Shown: positions 42,963 to 52,392 of the stretch, piece after piece | How the letters are laid out: each line of letters begins with the position of its first letter | How positions within the stretch are numbered: the first letter of the stretch is position 1 | NCBI RefSeq assembly: GCF_035918095.1 | Contig: NZ_CP109137.1 | Coordinates: 6,636,001-6,700,000 of the forward strand | Length of the DNA: 64,000 bases | From: Streptomyces sp. NBC_01750 | GTDB lineage: Bacteria; Actinomycetota; Actinomycetes; Streptomycetales; Streptomycetaceae | Reading direction: 5' to 3' | Notes under the pieces: generated by a model | Database searches by the model: none | What the model was told of the DNA's origin: nothing | What the model saw: only the letters and a program-made list of their open reading frames with translations | Made by a program: the position numbers and the translations under genes

Positions 42963-44477
42963 ATGGATGCTGCGTTGGACGCCGAGGTCATCGTCGTCGG
43001 CGGCGGGCCGAGCGGGCTCATGCTCGCAGGAGAGCTGCGCCTGGCCGGGGTCGAGGTCGTCGTGCTGGACCGGCTGACCGAACCGACCACCGAATCGCGC
43101 GGGTTGGGCTTCACCCCAAGGACTATGGAGGTGTTCGCGCAGCGCGGCCTGGTGGACAGGTTCGACGTGCTGGACACCCCGCTGCAGACAACCACCCGCG
43201 GGCACTTCGGCGGGCTGCCGCTGGACTTCGGGGTGTTTCCCGAGGCGCATCCGGCCGTCGTGAACCTGCCGCAGGTCCACACCGAGACGATGCTGCGTGG
43301 CTGGGTCGCGGAGCTCGGCGGCGACCTGCGCCGCGGCCACGCGGTCGTCGGCCTGGCCGACACCGGCGAGACCGTGGAGGTCCAGGTCGAAGGGCCTGAC
43401 GGGCCACTGGTGTTGCGCACGCGGTACCTGGTCGGGTGCGACGGCGGCCGCAGCACGGTTCGCGGGTTGGGCGGTTTCGACTTCCCCGGCACCCCCGCCA
43501 CCCTCGAACTGTTCCTCGCCGACGTCCGGGGCTGCAACATCCGGCCACGCTTCATCGGTGAGTGGCTGCCCGGCGGGGTCGCGATGTCGGCCCCCATCGG
43601 CGACGGTGTGGACCGGGTCGTGGTGTGCGAACGGGACACACCCCCGCAACGGCGCACCGAACCACCGGCGTTCAGCGAGGTCGCCGCCGGTTGGCAGCGG
43701 CTCACCGGAGAGGACATCAGCCACGGCGAGGCGCTGTGGGTGAGCGCCTTCGGCGACGCCACGCGACTCGCGACCGAGTACCGCAGGGGGCGGGTGCTGC
43801 TCGCCGGTGACGCCGCGCACGTCCACCTCCCGGCGGGCGGGCTCGGCATGAACACCGGCATCCAGGACGCCTTCAACCTCGGCTGGAAGCTCGCCGCCGC
43901 GGTGCGTGGCCACGCCCCGGACACGCTGCTCGACACCTACCACGACGAGCGGCACGCGGTGGGCAGGCGACTGCTCAACAACACCCGCGCCCAAGGGCTG
44001 CTCTTCCTGGGCGGCACCGAGATGCAGCCGCTCCGCGACGTGCTCGGCGAGCTCACCGACCACGAGGTCGTGCACCGGCACCTGGCCGGCATGGTCAGCG
44101 GGCTGGAGATCCGCTACCCGATGGGCCCGGGTGACCACCCGCTGCTCGGGCTGTGCATGCCGGACCTCGAGCTCGCCGACGATGCGGGGACGACGACGGT
44201 GTTCCCGCTGCTGCGCGGGGCGCGCGGCCTGGTGCTGGACCTCGCCGACGACGAGTCCGTACGGCAGTCCGCGCAGCCGTGGGCCGACCGGGTGGACGTG
44301 GTGACCGCCAAGCCGGCCGCCGATTCCTCGGTCCCGCGGGTGGACGCCGTGCTGGTCCGGCCCGACGGGCACGTGGCCTGGGCCGCGCCCGGCGGGCAGG
44401 AGGAGCTGGCCGACGCGCTGGGCCGTTGGTTCGGCGCCCCTGTCACCCCGGTGGGCCCTGCCACCCCTGTGGGCTGA
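42963..44477 (+). CDS. PgaE/UrdE-type angucyclinone hydroxylase, copy 2
   Basis: 504 residues and the closest of the three to the PgaE/UrdE/LanE group. FAD motif VVGGGPSGLMLAGEL, TTESRGLGFTPRTMEVF, RGHFGGLPLDFG, VGCDGGRSTVRGLGGFDFPG, LFLADVRGC, second FAD motif GRVLLAGDAAHVHLPAGGLG and C-terminal VLVRPDGHVAWAAPG. Family members hydroxylate C-12 and C-12b of angucyclinones with NADPH and oxygen. An intact copy here probably replaces the dead gene at 32984. AGGAG precedes the ATG; a TTG three bases earlier is ignored. Confidence 0.92.
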   Translation: MDAALDAEVIVVGGGPSGLMLAGELRLAGVEVVVLDRLTEPTTESRGLGFTPRTMEVFAQRGLVDRFDVLDTPLQTTTRGHFGGLPLDFGVFPEAHPAVVNLPQVHTETMLRGWVAELGGDLRRGHAVVGLADTGETVEVQVEGPDGPLVLRTRYLVGCDGGRSTVRGLGGFDFPGTPATLELFLADVRGCNIRPRFIGEWLPGGVAMSAPIGDGVDRVVVCERDTPPQRRTEPPAFSEVAAGWQRLTGEDISHGEALWVSAFGDATRLATEYRRGRVLLAGDAAHVHLPAGGLGMNTGIQDAFNLGWKLAAAVRGHAPDTLLDTYHDERHAVGRRLLNNTRAQGLLFLGGTEMQPLRDVLGELTDHEVVHRHLAGMVSGLEIRYPMGPGDHPLLGLCMPDLELADDAGTTTVFPLLRGARGLVLDLADDESVRQSAQPWADRVDVVTAKPAADSSVPRVDAVLVRPDGHVAWAAPGGQEELADALGRWFGAPVTPVGPATPVG

Positions 44478-44495
44478 GAGCAAAGGAGGATGCAC

Positions 44496-45008
44496 ATGCC
44501 GCACGACGCGGACCCGATGCGCCGGCTCGCCGACCGGATGGATGTCCAGGAGCTGGTCGACCGCTATGTGGTCGGTCTGGACGAGGCGGAGTTCGACGAC
44601 GCCTGGGCACGGTCGATCTTCACCGAGGACGGCAGGTTCCAGTTCTCGATGGGCGGTCACGACGGAGTGGCCGGCATGGCCGAGTACACCGCCGCGATGA
44701 TGGGCAAGTGGCGGCGGACCCACCACGTGGCCGCCGGCCACCTCGTCGAGATCGACGGGGACGGGGCGCGGGTGAGGGGAAACCTGATCGCCACCCACCT
44801 GCATCCCCAAGAGGCGGCACCGCAGAAGCCGCCCGGGCAGTCAGGGGCGCACGAGACCCCCGGGGCACCCGAGCCCTTCCAAGTCGGGGACCGCTTCGAG
44901 GGCGAGGCGGTGCGGACCGACGCCGGCTGGCGCTTTGCGCGGCTCGCGTTCGAGGTCGTCTGGACCCGCGGCACGCCGCCGGGGCGCGTTGACATCCACG
45001 ACAGCTAA
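44496..45008 (+). CDS. SnoaL/NTF2-like protein
   Basis: 170 residues, alpha+beta barrel of the SnoaL_4 type: QELVDRYVVGLDEAEFDDAW (first helices), SIFTEDGRFQFSMGG, AAMMGKWRRTHHVAAGHLV, RFARLAFEVVWTRG. The family includes polyketide cyclases, hydroxylases and dehydratases; His in RTHHVAAGH is in the pocket. A 25-residue Pro/Gly-rich insert (EAAPQKPPGQSG) is unusual. AAAGGAGG lies before the ATG at 44496; the ATG at 44490 touches that ribosome site. Reaction not predictable. Confidence 0.8.
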   Translation: MPHDADPMRRLADRMDVQELVDRYVVGLDEAEFDDAWARSIFTEDGRFQFSMGGHDGVAGMAEYTAAMMGKWRRTHHVAAGHLVEIDGDGARVRGNLIATHLHPQEAAPQKPPGQSGAHETPGAPEPFQVGDRFEGEAVRTDAGWRFARLAFEVVWTRGTPPGRVDIHDS

Positions 45009-45019
45009 AGGGCATTCAC

Positions 45020-46291
45020 ATGCGGATTCTTGTCGCGGTCGCACCACTGACCGCTCACCTGTACCCCAGCATCCCGCTGGCGTGGGCGCTGCAGAGCGCC
45101 GGACACGAAGTGCGGGTGGCCAGCAACACCGGTCTGGTCGAGCAGATCACCGCAGCCGGTCTCACGGCGGTCGGGCTCGGCGAACGCACCTCGCCGCCCC
45201 CGCCGATCACCGATGGGGAGCTGGACCGCTTCAGCGACGCGCTCGGGTTCGAGGCCGGCTCCGACTTCGACCAGCTCTGGCGGGCGACCCGCTACTACAT
45301 GGTGGCCGCGTGCAAGCGGTACCACCCGGACGAGGAGGGACGGCAGGAGCTCGCCGACAACCTGGTCGAGGCCGCCCGGAACTGGCAACCGGACCTGGTG
45401 ATCTGGGATCCGGCGTGTCCGGTGGGGTCGGTCGCGGCCCGAGAGTGCGGGGCCGCGTCCGCCCGGATGATGTGGGGCCCTGACTACTTCGGCTGGGTCC
45501 GTAGGCGCTTGGTCGAACGCATGAATGACCCGGCGTCCCCGGTTAGTGCGGACACGGATCCCCTGGCCGCGACCCTGGCGCCGGTGTTCGGGCGGTTCGG
45601 CCATGAGTTCTCCGATGAGTTGCTGTTCGGCGACTTCACTGTGGACCCGATCCCCTCGCAGCTGCCCCGGCCCGAAGGGCTGCGCCGGGTCCCGATGCGC
45701 TGGGTGCCGTACACCGGGGCGGCCCCGGTGCCGCAGTGGTTGTCGCAGCCACCGTCGCGGCCACGGGTGTGCCTGTCGCTGGGCGTCACCGGGCGCACGG
45801 TCCACGATGGCCCGGACGCGCGGGTCATGGCCGCCTTCGAGGCGGTGGCCGACATGGAGATCGAGGTGGTCGCCACGGTCAACGCCGACCAGTTGGGGGA
45901 AGGCGCGCGCGTCCCCGACAACGTGCGGATATTCGACTACATCCCGCTCACCCAGGTAATGCCGACCTGCTCGGCGGTCATCCACCACGGTGGCTTCGGC
46001 ACGTTCTTCGCGGCGGCCGCGCACCGGGTGCCCCAGATGATCGTCATGGAGGAGTTGGGCAGCGCGCTGAACAGCACCCGCTATCTGGAGGCCAGGGGCG
46101 CAGGCGTGGTCCTCCCCAGCGACGGCCTGACCGCGGCGCAGGTGCGCGGCGAGCTTTCCAGGATGCTGACCGAGCCGTCGTTCCAGCGGGGAGCCGCCGC
46201 CGTGTACGCGGACATGACCGCCGCCCCCTGCCCCAGCGAGATCGTGCCGGTGCTGGAGCGGATGGCCGCGCAGTACCGTACCCGGGACTGA
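45020..46291 (+). CDS. GT1 glycosyltransferase for a deoxysugar
   Basis: 423 residues, GT-B fold of the antibiotic glycosyltransferase family. N-terminal acceptor domain MRILVAVAPLTAHLYPSIPL with LAWALQSAGHEVRVAS; C-terminal nucleotide-sugar domain with CLSLGVTGRT, VRIFDYIPLTQVMPTCSAV, the HHGGFGTFFAAA motif and EELGSALNSTRYLEARGAG. It transfers a TDP-deoxysugar to the aglycone. It is the only glycosyltransferase in the window, and no P450-like activator partner is adjacent. It ends 7 bases before the epimerase gene. Confidence 0.92.
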   Translation: MRILVAVAPLTAHLYPSIPLAWALQSAGHEVRVASNTGLVEQITAAGLTAVGLGERTSPPPPITDGELDRFSDALGFEAGSDFDQLWRATRYYMVAACKRYHPDEEGRQELADNLVEAARNWQPDLVIWDPACPVGSVAARECGAASARMMWGPDYFGWVRRRLVERMNDPASPVSADTDPLAATLAPVFGRFGHEFSDELLFGDFTVDPIPSQLPRPEGLRRVPMRWVPYTGAAPVPQWLSQPPSRPRVCLSLGVTGRTVHDGPDARVMAAFEAVADMEIEVVATVNADQLGEGARVPDNVRIFDYIPLTQVMPTCSAVIHHGGFGTFFAAAAHRVPQMIVMEELGSALNSTRYLEARGAGVVLPSDGLTAAQVRGELSRMLTEPSFQRGAAAVYADMTAAPCPSEIVPVLERMAAQYRTRD

Positions 46292-46298
46292 ACCGGAC

Positions 46299-46874
46299 AT
46301 GGACGTAGTCGAGACCCGGTTGCCAGGCGCGTTCGTGTTCACCCCGAAGCAGATCTCCGATGAGCGGGGTGCGTTCTTCGAAGCGTTCCGCCGCGACCAG
46401 GTCGAAGAGGTCACCGGGCGTCCCTTCCGGCCCGAACAGATCAACTACTCGGTGTCCCGGCGGAACACTCTCCGCGGTATCCACGGGGTGGCCGTACCGC
46501 CGGGGCAGGCCAAGTACGTCACCTGTGTGCGCGGGGCGCTTCGCGACATCGTCGTCGACCTGCGGGTGGGTTCGCCCACCTTCGGTGCGCACCACGTGAC
46601 CCTGCTGGACGCCGAGTCCGGGCGGTGCGTGTACATGCCGGAGGGGGTCGGGCACGGATTCCTGTCGCTCACCGACGACGCCTGCATCTGCTACGTGGTC
46701 TCCACGCCGTACGTGCCCGGCACGCAGATCGACATCAACCCGCTCGACCCCGACCTGGCGCTCCCGTGGGGGTTCGGCGAGCCACCGCTGATGTCGGAGA
46801 AGGACGCGAAGGCACCCGGCGTGCATGCGGCGCTGGCCTCGGGGTTGCTCGCGAACTGGCATGACGTGCGCTGA
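46299..46874 (+). CDS. dTDP-4-dehydro-6-deoxyglucose 3,5-epimerase (RmlC-type)
   Basis: 191-residue cupin. Catalytic base His62 in LRGIHG, Lys72 in AKYV and Tyr132 in CYVVS align with RmlC; VEGHGF-type turn seen as PEGVGHGFLSL. It converts the RmlB product to the L-configured 4-keto sugar. Together with RmlA and RmlB at the right end this indicates an L-deoxyhexose. No RmlD-type reductase is next to it; a candidate begins at 63914. Confidence 0.88.
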   Translation: MDVVETRLPGAFVFTPKQISDERGAFFEAFRRDQVEEVTGRPFRPEQINYSVSRRNTLRGIHGVAVPPGQAKYVTCVRGALRDIVVDLRVGSPTFGAHHVTLLDAESGRCVYMPEGVGHGFLSLTDDACICYVVSTPYVPGTQIDINPLDPDLALPWGFGEPPLMSEKDAKAPGVHAALASGLLANWHDVR

Positions 46875-46896
46875 TCCTGCCGGACGGGCGGGGCGC

Positions 46897-47025
46897 ATGG
46901 GACGGCCGCTTGACGAGGCCGCCGCCGAACCGCGGGTGAACGGCGCGGTGCTGTCGGTGTATCAGGTGCCGGACAACACGGGCCGCATCGCCGTGGACCG
47001 GGCCTTCACCCCTCGTCGTCCATAG
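46897..47025 (+). CDS. Possible 42-residue ORF
   Basis: Between the epimerase and the exporter. Composition is coding-like (NGAVLSVYQVPDNTGRIAVD) but I know no family and see no good ribosome site. It could be the remnant of a lost gene end. Confidence 0.3.
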   Translation: MGRPLDEAAAEPRVNGAVLSVYQVPDNTGRIAVDRAFTPRRP

Positions 47026-47044
47026 ACAACGCAAGGAGATCCCT

Positions 47045-48634
47045 TTGAGTACCGACGTCGGTACGACGGCACCACCGCGGGCGACCCGTAGAGAATGGCT
47101 GGGGCTGGCGGTCCTCGCGCTTCCCACCATGCTCATCGCCATGGACCTGACCGTGCTGCATCTGGCCCTGCCCACGCTCACCGCCGACCTGCGGCCCGGC
47201 AACACCGAGTTGCTGTGGATCGTGGACATCTACGGATTCCTCATCGCCGGCTTCCTCATCCCCATGGGCGCGATCGGGGACAGGATCGGCCGCCGGCGGC
47301 TGCTGCTGATCGGCGCGGTCGCGTTCGGAGCGGCCTCGGTGGTCTCGGCGTTCTCGGTCAACCCGGCGATGCTCATCGCCGCCCGGGCGTTACTGGGCAT
47401 CGCGGGCTCCACCCTGATGCCCTCCACCCTCTCCCTGATCCGGATCATGTTCCAGGATCCCAAGCAGCAGCGTGCCGCAATCGGGGCCTGGTCCGGCTTC
47501 TTCGGCCTCGGCACGGTGATCGGACCGCTGGTCGGCGGCACCTTCCTGGAGTGGTTCTGGTGGGGCTCGGTCTTCCTGATCGGGGTTCCCGTGATGGCGC
47601 TGCTGATCATCCTCGGTCCGATCCTGTTGCCCGAGTACCGGGACCGCTCGGTCGTACGTCCGGACCTCATCAGCGCGATCATGTCCGTCATCGGCATGCT
47701 CGCCCTGATCTTCGGTATCAAGCGGATCGCCCAGGACGGCCCGGGCCTTGTGCCGGGCATCGCCATCGTCGTCGGCCTGGCGGTGGCGGCGCTCTTCCTC
47801 TCTCGCCAGCGCCGGCTCGAGCAGCCGCTGGTCGACCTCTCGCTGTTCCGTAACAAACTGTTCGGCACCGCCCTGGGCATGGTGGTGCTCGCCACTCTGC
47901 TCGCCGCCGGGTCACAGTTCCTTGTCCTGCAGTACCTGCAGCTCGTGCGGGGCCTGCCCCCGGTCCGGGCCGGGCTGTGGTCGCTGCCGATCACACTCGG
48001 AGTCATCATCGGCTCCTTCGGGGGGCCGGCGCTCGCCGGACGTATGAAGCTGAGCACCCTGATTTCCGGGGGCCTTGTGGTCTCCGCGCTCGGCATGGTG
48101 CTGCTGACCCGCGTCAGTGGCCCCTCCGACCTGTTCCTCGCGGTGGCCGGGACGGCCGTCATCGGTCTCGGGCTCGGCCCGCTGACCGTGCTGGGCACCG
48201 GACTGATCGTGGGAGCCGCCCCGCCCGAGCGGGCCGGTGCCGCGTCCGGGATCAGCGCGACCGGCTCCGAGCTCGGCAGCGCACTGGGGATCGCGGTGAT
48301 CGGCAGCGTCGGCTTCGCGGTGTACCGGGCCAACCTGGCCGACAACCTCCCCCAGGGGCTGCCCGCCCCCGCCGGCAAGGCGGCCGAGGACACCCTCGCC
48401 GCCGCGGTGGACGTCGCCCACACGCTGCCGGCCGCCGACGGCTCCCGGCTGTTGTCGGTGGCCCGTGAGGCATTCGTGCACGGCCTGCAGACGACCGCGA
48501 CCGTCGGTGCGGTGCTCGCCGTACTGCTGGCCGTGGCGGCCGCGACCCTGCTGCGCAACACCCGGATGCCGGGCCCTCCGCCGCTCGCGGAAGCGGACGA
48601 TGCGGCGAAGTCCTCAGAGAAGACGGATAACTGA
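47045..48634 (+). CDS. MFS drug:H+ antiporter, DHA2 family (14 helices)
   Basis: 529 residues. TTG start, with AAGGAG six bases upstream. Fourteen membrane helices; motif A GAIGDRIGRRRLLL, motif C GLGTVIGPLVGG, and the start AVLALPTMLIAMDLTVLHLALP typical of EmrB/QacA exporters. Likely exports the cluster product and gives self-resistance. Codon 116 (47390-47392) is TTA, the only in-frame TTA I found among the cluster genes, so its translation may depend on the bldA tRNA. It ends one base before the next GTG. Confidence 0.93.
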   Translation: MSTDVGTTAPPRATRREWLGLAVLALPTMLIAMDLTVLHLALPTLTADLRPGNTELLWIVDIYGFLIAGFLIPMGAIGDRIGRRRLLLIGAVAFGAASVVSAFSVNPAMLIAARALLGIAGSTLMPSTLSLIRIMFQDPKQQRAAIGAWSGFFGLGTVIGPLVGGTFLEWFWWGSVFLIGVPVMALLIILGPILLPEYRDRSVVRPDLISAIMSVIGMLALIFGIKRIAQDGPGLVPGIAIVVGLAVAALFLSRQRRLEQPLVDLSLFRNKLFGTALGMVVLATLLAAGSQFLVLQYLQLVRGLPPVRAGLWSLPITLGVIIGSFGGPALAGRMKLSTLISGGLVVSALGMVLLTRVSGPSDLFLAVAGTAVIGLGLGPLTVLGTGLIVGAAPPERAGAASGISATGSELGSALGIAVIGSVGFAVYRANLADNLPQGLPAPAGKAAEDTLAAAVDVAHTLPAADGSRLLSVAREAFVHGLQTTATVGAVLAVLLAVAAATLLRNTRMPGPPPLAEADDAAKSSEKTDN

Positions 48635-48635
48635 C

Positions 48636-50408
48636 GTGCTGGACACGAACTCCGCGGCCGACGCGGTCCAGACCCCCGTGGGGGTCTGGACCGGTCTGGT
48701 GCGCCACGACGGTCAGACCGACCCCTACACCATCTCCTTCGCGCCGGACGGAACGATCGCGCTGCGAACTCCCGTCACCGTGGGCACCGGGACCTGGGCC
48801 GCCGGGGAGGCGGGGCGATTCACCTACGAACTCACCGAGACCTTCACCCCGGCGAGCGGCCACGCGGGGCGACTCCAGGCGCACGTCGAGGCCCACGTCG
48901 AGGGGGCCACGCACAGGGGAGTCGGCACCGCCCGCATTTACACCCCCGACGGCGTGATGGTGCACAGCACCACGGCCGAGTCCACCGGCGAACGAGTCGG
49001 TGACGTACCAGCCGCCTGGCACGACGTCGTGAGCCTGGGCGCGCCGATCCGCGGACGCACGCTCCACCGCGGGGACGACGGATTCGAGGAGGCGAGCTCC
49101 GGCTGGCTGCTCACCGTCGAGCACCGTCCTGACGCTGTCGTGGTCGCCGCCGACGCCGACGACGTGGCCGCTGCCGTCCGGTTCGCCGCCACGACGAACC
49201 GGCCGATCGCGGTGGAGGCGACCGGGCACGGCAAGTCGGTGGCCGCCGACGGTGCGGTGTTCGTCTCGACCAGGGAGCTGCGGGAGCTGTCGGTCGATCC
49301 GCGGGCTCGAACCGCCCGGATCGGGGCGGGGCTGAGTTGGGGCGCGGTGCTCGCCGCCGCCGCCGAGCACGGCCTCGCGCCGCTGTGCGGCTCCTCCGAG
49401 CAGGTCGGGGTGATGGGCTACCTGACCGGCGGCGGACTGCCGCTGACCTGCCGCACGTACGGCTTCGCCGCAGACCATGTCCGCTCCCTCGAGCTGGTCA
49501 CGGCCGACGGCCGCATCCGCACCGTCTCGCCGACCCGGGAACCCGACCTGTTCTGGGCGGTGCGGGGCGGCAACAGCAACTTCGGCGTGGTGACCACGGC
49601 CGAGATCGACCTGGTGCCGCTGCGGAGCGTCTACGCCGGCGAGCTCTATTACCCAGGTGAGGACCCCGCGCATGCGGCGCAGGTGGTGCGGTCCTATCTG
49701 GCCTGGGTCAAGGAGCAGCCGGACGAGATGTCGTCCTCGGTGACACTGCTGCGGCTCCCGGACGTGCCAGAGCTGCCCGATGGGTTCCGTGGCCGGTCAT
49801 TCGTTCAGGTGCACATCGTCCACACCGGCGACGAAGCGCAAGGCGCCCGGCTGGTGGAACCGCTGCGCGCGCTCAACCCCGAGACGGACACCTGCGCCGC
49901 GATGCCGTACCCGCGGATCACCGAGATCCACCACGACCCGAAGAACCCGGTCAGGGTGCACTTTCGCAGCGCGCTGCTGTACGAGCTGGACGACGTGGCG
50001 GTCGAGACGCTGGTCTCGTTCATCGATCCGGCGTCGGCGCCCGGAGGACCGTTCCCCGGCATTGAGCTGCGCCACCTGGGAGGGGCGCTGAGTCGGCCGC
50101 CCGCACGTGCGCACGCGGTGGGCACCAGGGACGCGGCGTTCCACTTGTGGCTGCGGATGCCGGCCCCGGCCGAGGAGGCGGGCGCGGTGCGCCGGGCCGC
50201 GGACGAGGTACTGGAACGGCTGCGGCCCTGGGACACCGGCGCCCTGCTGCCAGGGTTCCTTTTCGACCACGACTCCGACCCCGAGCGGGTCCGGCGGGCC
50301 TACGCAGAGCCGGACTACCGGCGGCTGACCGAGCTGAAGGCCGAGTACGACCCGCACAACCTGTTCCGCATCAACCACAACATCCCGCCCGTCCTCGACG
50401 GAGCGTGA
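48636..50408 (+). CDS. Covalent-FAD oxidase with extra N-terminal domain
   Basis: 590 residues, GTG start. Residues about 15-125 form a beta-rich domain (VGVWTGLVRHDGQTDPYTIS, TYELTETFTP, RIYTPDGVMVHST) not part of the berberine-bridge-enzyme family. The PCMH FAD domain follows (about 170-340) with the histidine for covalent flavin in VEATGHGKS. The second-site Cys of bicovalent enzymes is replaced by Ser in GSSEQVGVMGYLTGGG. The substrate domain and the C-terminal FRINHNIPP end are typical. Relatives oxidise sugars or dehydrogenate polyketides. The fused domain makes it about 120 residues longer than usual. Confidence 0.85.
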   Translation: MLDTNSAADAVQTPVGVWTGLVRHDGQTDPYTISFAPDGTIALRTPVTVGTGTWAAGEAGRFTYELTETFTPASGHAGRLQAHVEAHVEGATHRGVGTARIYTPDGVMVHSTTAESTGERVGDVPAAWHDVVSLGAPIRGRTLHRGDDGFEEASSGWLLTVEHRPDAVVVAADADDVAAAVRFAATTNRPIAVEATGHGKSVAADGAVFVSTRELRELSVDPRARTARIGAGLSWGAVLAAAAEHGLAPLCGSSEQVGVMGYLTGGGLPLTCRTYGFAADHVRSLELVTADGRIRTVSPTREPDLFWAVRGGNSNFGVVTTAEIDLVPLRSVYAGELYYPGEDPAHAAQVVRSYLAWVKEQPDEMSSSVTLLRLPDVPELPDGFRGRSFVQVHIVHTGDEAQGARLVEPLRALNPETDTCAAMPYPRITEIHHDPKNPVRVHFRSALLYELDDVAVETLVSFIDPASAPGGPFPGIELRHLGGALSRPPARAHAVGTRDAAFHLWLRMPAPAEEAGAVRRAADEVLERLRPWDTGALLPGFLFDHDSDPERVRRAYAEPDYRRLTELKAEYDPHNLFRINHNIPPVLDGA

Positions 50409-50425
50409 AAGGAGCAACAACCGAC

Positions 50426-51550
50426 ATGTCACTCTCAACAGAGACACAGGCGGCGATGGTCGAACTCGCCAAGCTGGCCGGGGCGCAGGCCGCGCAGGCC
50501 GACGTCGAGCGCAGAGTGAGCCCGGACGTGATACGGGCGATGGTGGACGCCGGGTTCGCCCGGTGGCGGGTGCCGACCCGTTGGGGAGGGGCCGAGCGCA
50601 GCCACACGGAGCTGACTGCCGCGGTGGCGCAGCTGGGTGAGGAGTGCCCCTCGACGGCGTGGCTCGCCAGCGTCGCCGCTTATTCCGCCCGGTATGTGTG
50701 CTGTCTGCCGGAGCAGGGCCAGGCCGACATCTGGGCGGACGGTCCCGACATGACGGCGGCGATCGTCTTCAAGCCGCTGGGTACGGCAGTCGCGGTGGAC
50801 GGCGGGTTCCGGCTCTCCGGGTCCTGGACCTATGTCAGCGGCGTCGAGCACTTCGACTGGGCGCTGTTGACCGGCCCCGCCCCCGGCCCGCAGTCCGGCG
50901 GGCAGCCGATGAGGCTCTTCGCGGTACCGCGACGGGACTACACCTTCGAAGACACCTGGGCCTCCCTCGGCATGCGGGGCACCGGTAGCCACACGGTCGT
51001 CCTGGACGACGTGTTCGTGCCCGAGCACCGTACTTGCTTGCGCGAGGACGCGATGCGGGGCGCGATGGTGGGCCTGCCAGGTCACACCCAGCTGTCGAAC
51101 CCCGCCGTGAGCGGGCTGATGTTCGTCGCTCCCGTACTGGGCGCCGCGCGTGCCGCGCTCGCCATCGCGGAGCAGCTCGTGGCGGTCGCCCCGACCGGTC
51201 CCCGGGCCGCTGCCGGCCAGCCCTACCAGGTGGACTTCGCCAGGGCCGCCGGAGAGATCGACGCGGCCCAGCTGCTGCTGGAGCGGGCCGCCGCCGTCGC
51301 GGACGGTGATGCCGTACCGCCGAAGCTCGCGCAGCGCAACCGCAGGGACTGCGCGCTGGCGCTGGAGATGCTGGTCGCCGCGACCGATCGGCTGCTGAGG
51401 ATCGGCGGCACCAGGGCCCAGGAGGACGGGCACCCGCTGGGGCGGTACTGGCGGGACGTGCGCTCGGTCGCCAGCCACGCGGTCATGCAGTTCGAGCCCG
51501 CGGCGCTCGCCTACACCCTGGGTCTCCAGGGTCTCGTCGGGCCGTCTTGA
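50426..51550 (+). CDS. Acyl-CoA-dehydrogenase-fold flavin-dependent monooxygenase (class D)
   Basis: 374 residues. N-terminal helices, then the beta-barrel flavin segment (GFRLSGSWTYVSGVEHFDWALL, LGMRGTGSHTVVLDDVFVPEH) and C-terminal helices with QLLLERAAAVADG and HPLGRYWRDVRSVASH, the pattern of the HpaB/ActVA-ORF5 group. Such enzymes need FMNH2 from a separate reductase; a fitting one lies at 53235. Probably a polyketide C-hydroxylase or quinone-forming oxygenase. GAAAGGAGC precedes the ATG. Confidence 0.85.
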   Translation: MSLSTETQAAMVELAKLAGAQAAQADVERRVSPDVIRAMVDAGFARWRVPTRWGGAERSHTELTAAVAQLGEECPSTAWLASVAAYSARYVCCLPEQGQADIWADGPDMTAAIVFKPLGTAVAVDGGFRLSGSWTYVSGVEHFDWALLTGPAPGPQSGGQPMRLFAVPRRDYTFEDTWASLGMRGTGSHTVVLDDVFVPEHRTCLREDAMRGAMVGLPGHTQLSNPAVSGLMFVAPVLGAARAALAIAEQLVAVAPTGPRAAAGQPYQVDFARAAGEIDAAQLLLERAAAVADGDAVPPKLAQRNRRDCALALEMLVAATDRLLRIGGTRAQEDGHPLGRYWRDVRSVASHAVMQFEPAALAYTLGLQGLVGPS

Positions 51551-51561
51551 AGGAGACAGCG

Positions 51562-52392
51562 ATGATCTTGATAACCGGAGCCACCGGGCACGTCGGCAGG
51601 CCACTCGTGGACGAGCTGCTCGCGGCCGGCCGAAAGGTGCGGGCACTCAGCCGCGACCCGGCCAGGGCCGACCTGCCCGCCGAGGTCGAGGTGGCCGCCA
51701 CCGCCGATCTGCCACTCGACGGCATCACCTCGGTCTTCTTCGTCACGGCCGCGTTCCCGGAAGGCTCCGCAGAGCCGATCGCCCGGATGAAGGCGGCGGG
51801 GGTCCGCCGCATCGTCGCCCTGTCGTCCTATTCGGTCCTCGACGACGACCCCAAGAACATGATCGGCGTGAAGCACCGGGATCTGGAGCGCCAGATCGAG
51901 GAGACCGGTGTGGAATGGACGTTCCTGCGGCCTGCCGGAGGGTTCGCGGCGACCGCCCTGGAGTGGGCCGAGGGGATCAGGACCGACGGCGTCGCCCTTT
52001 CGCCCTTCGGGGATGCGCGGACCGCCCCGGTTCATGAGCGCGACATCGCGGCGGTGGCCGCCCGCGCACTGCTGACCGACGACCTCGTGGGGGAAACGCC
52101 GCTGTTCAGCGGGCCGGAGTCGCTCAGCTACGCCGACCGGGCACGGATCATCGGCGAAGTGACCGGCGAGCCGGTCCGCTTTGCGGAGCTCACACACGAC
52201 GAGGCGCGACAGGAGTGGCTCCGGGCCGGTGTCCCCCCGCATGCCGTGGAGTCGCGGCTGAGGATGTTCGCGACCCTGGTCGGTCGCCCGCACGAGATCT
52301 CTCCGGTCGACTCCTTCCTGGGCAGGTCAGGCCTGACCTTCGCCCAGTGGGTGGCCGATCACACCAACGCATTCCGAAAGGTGACGTCATGA
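51562..52392 (+). CDS. NmrA-type NAD(P)-binding reductase, copy 1
   Basis: 276 residues, atypical SDR with MILITGATGHVGRPLVDELL; SRDPARAD follows strand 2. It lacks a YxxxK catalytic pair, has GVRRIVALSSYSV and GVEWTFLRPAG, and ends FAQWVADHTNAF. NmrA/azoreductase-like proteins bind NADPH and reduce quinones or enones. AAGGAG lies before the ATG. It overlaps the second copy (ATGA). Confidence 0.85.
   Translation: MILITGATGHVGRPLVDELLAAGRKVRALSRDPARADLPAEVEVAATADLPLDGITSVFFVTAAFPEGSAEPIARMKAAGVRRIVALSSYSVLDDDPKNMIGVKHRDLERQIEETGVEWTFLRPAGGFAATALEWAEGIRTDGVALSPFGDARTAPVHERDIAAVAARALLTDDLVGETPLFSGPESLSYADRARIIGEVTGEPVRFAELTHDEARQEWLRAGVPPHAVESRLRMFATLVGRPHEISPVDSFLGRSGLTFAQWVADHTNAFRKVTS

Noticed and set aside
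45543..45545. TTA triplet in the glycosyltransferase gene
   Set aside because: It is out of frame (523 bases from the start), so it is not a leucine codon.
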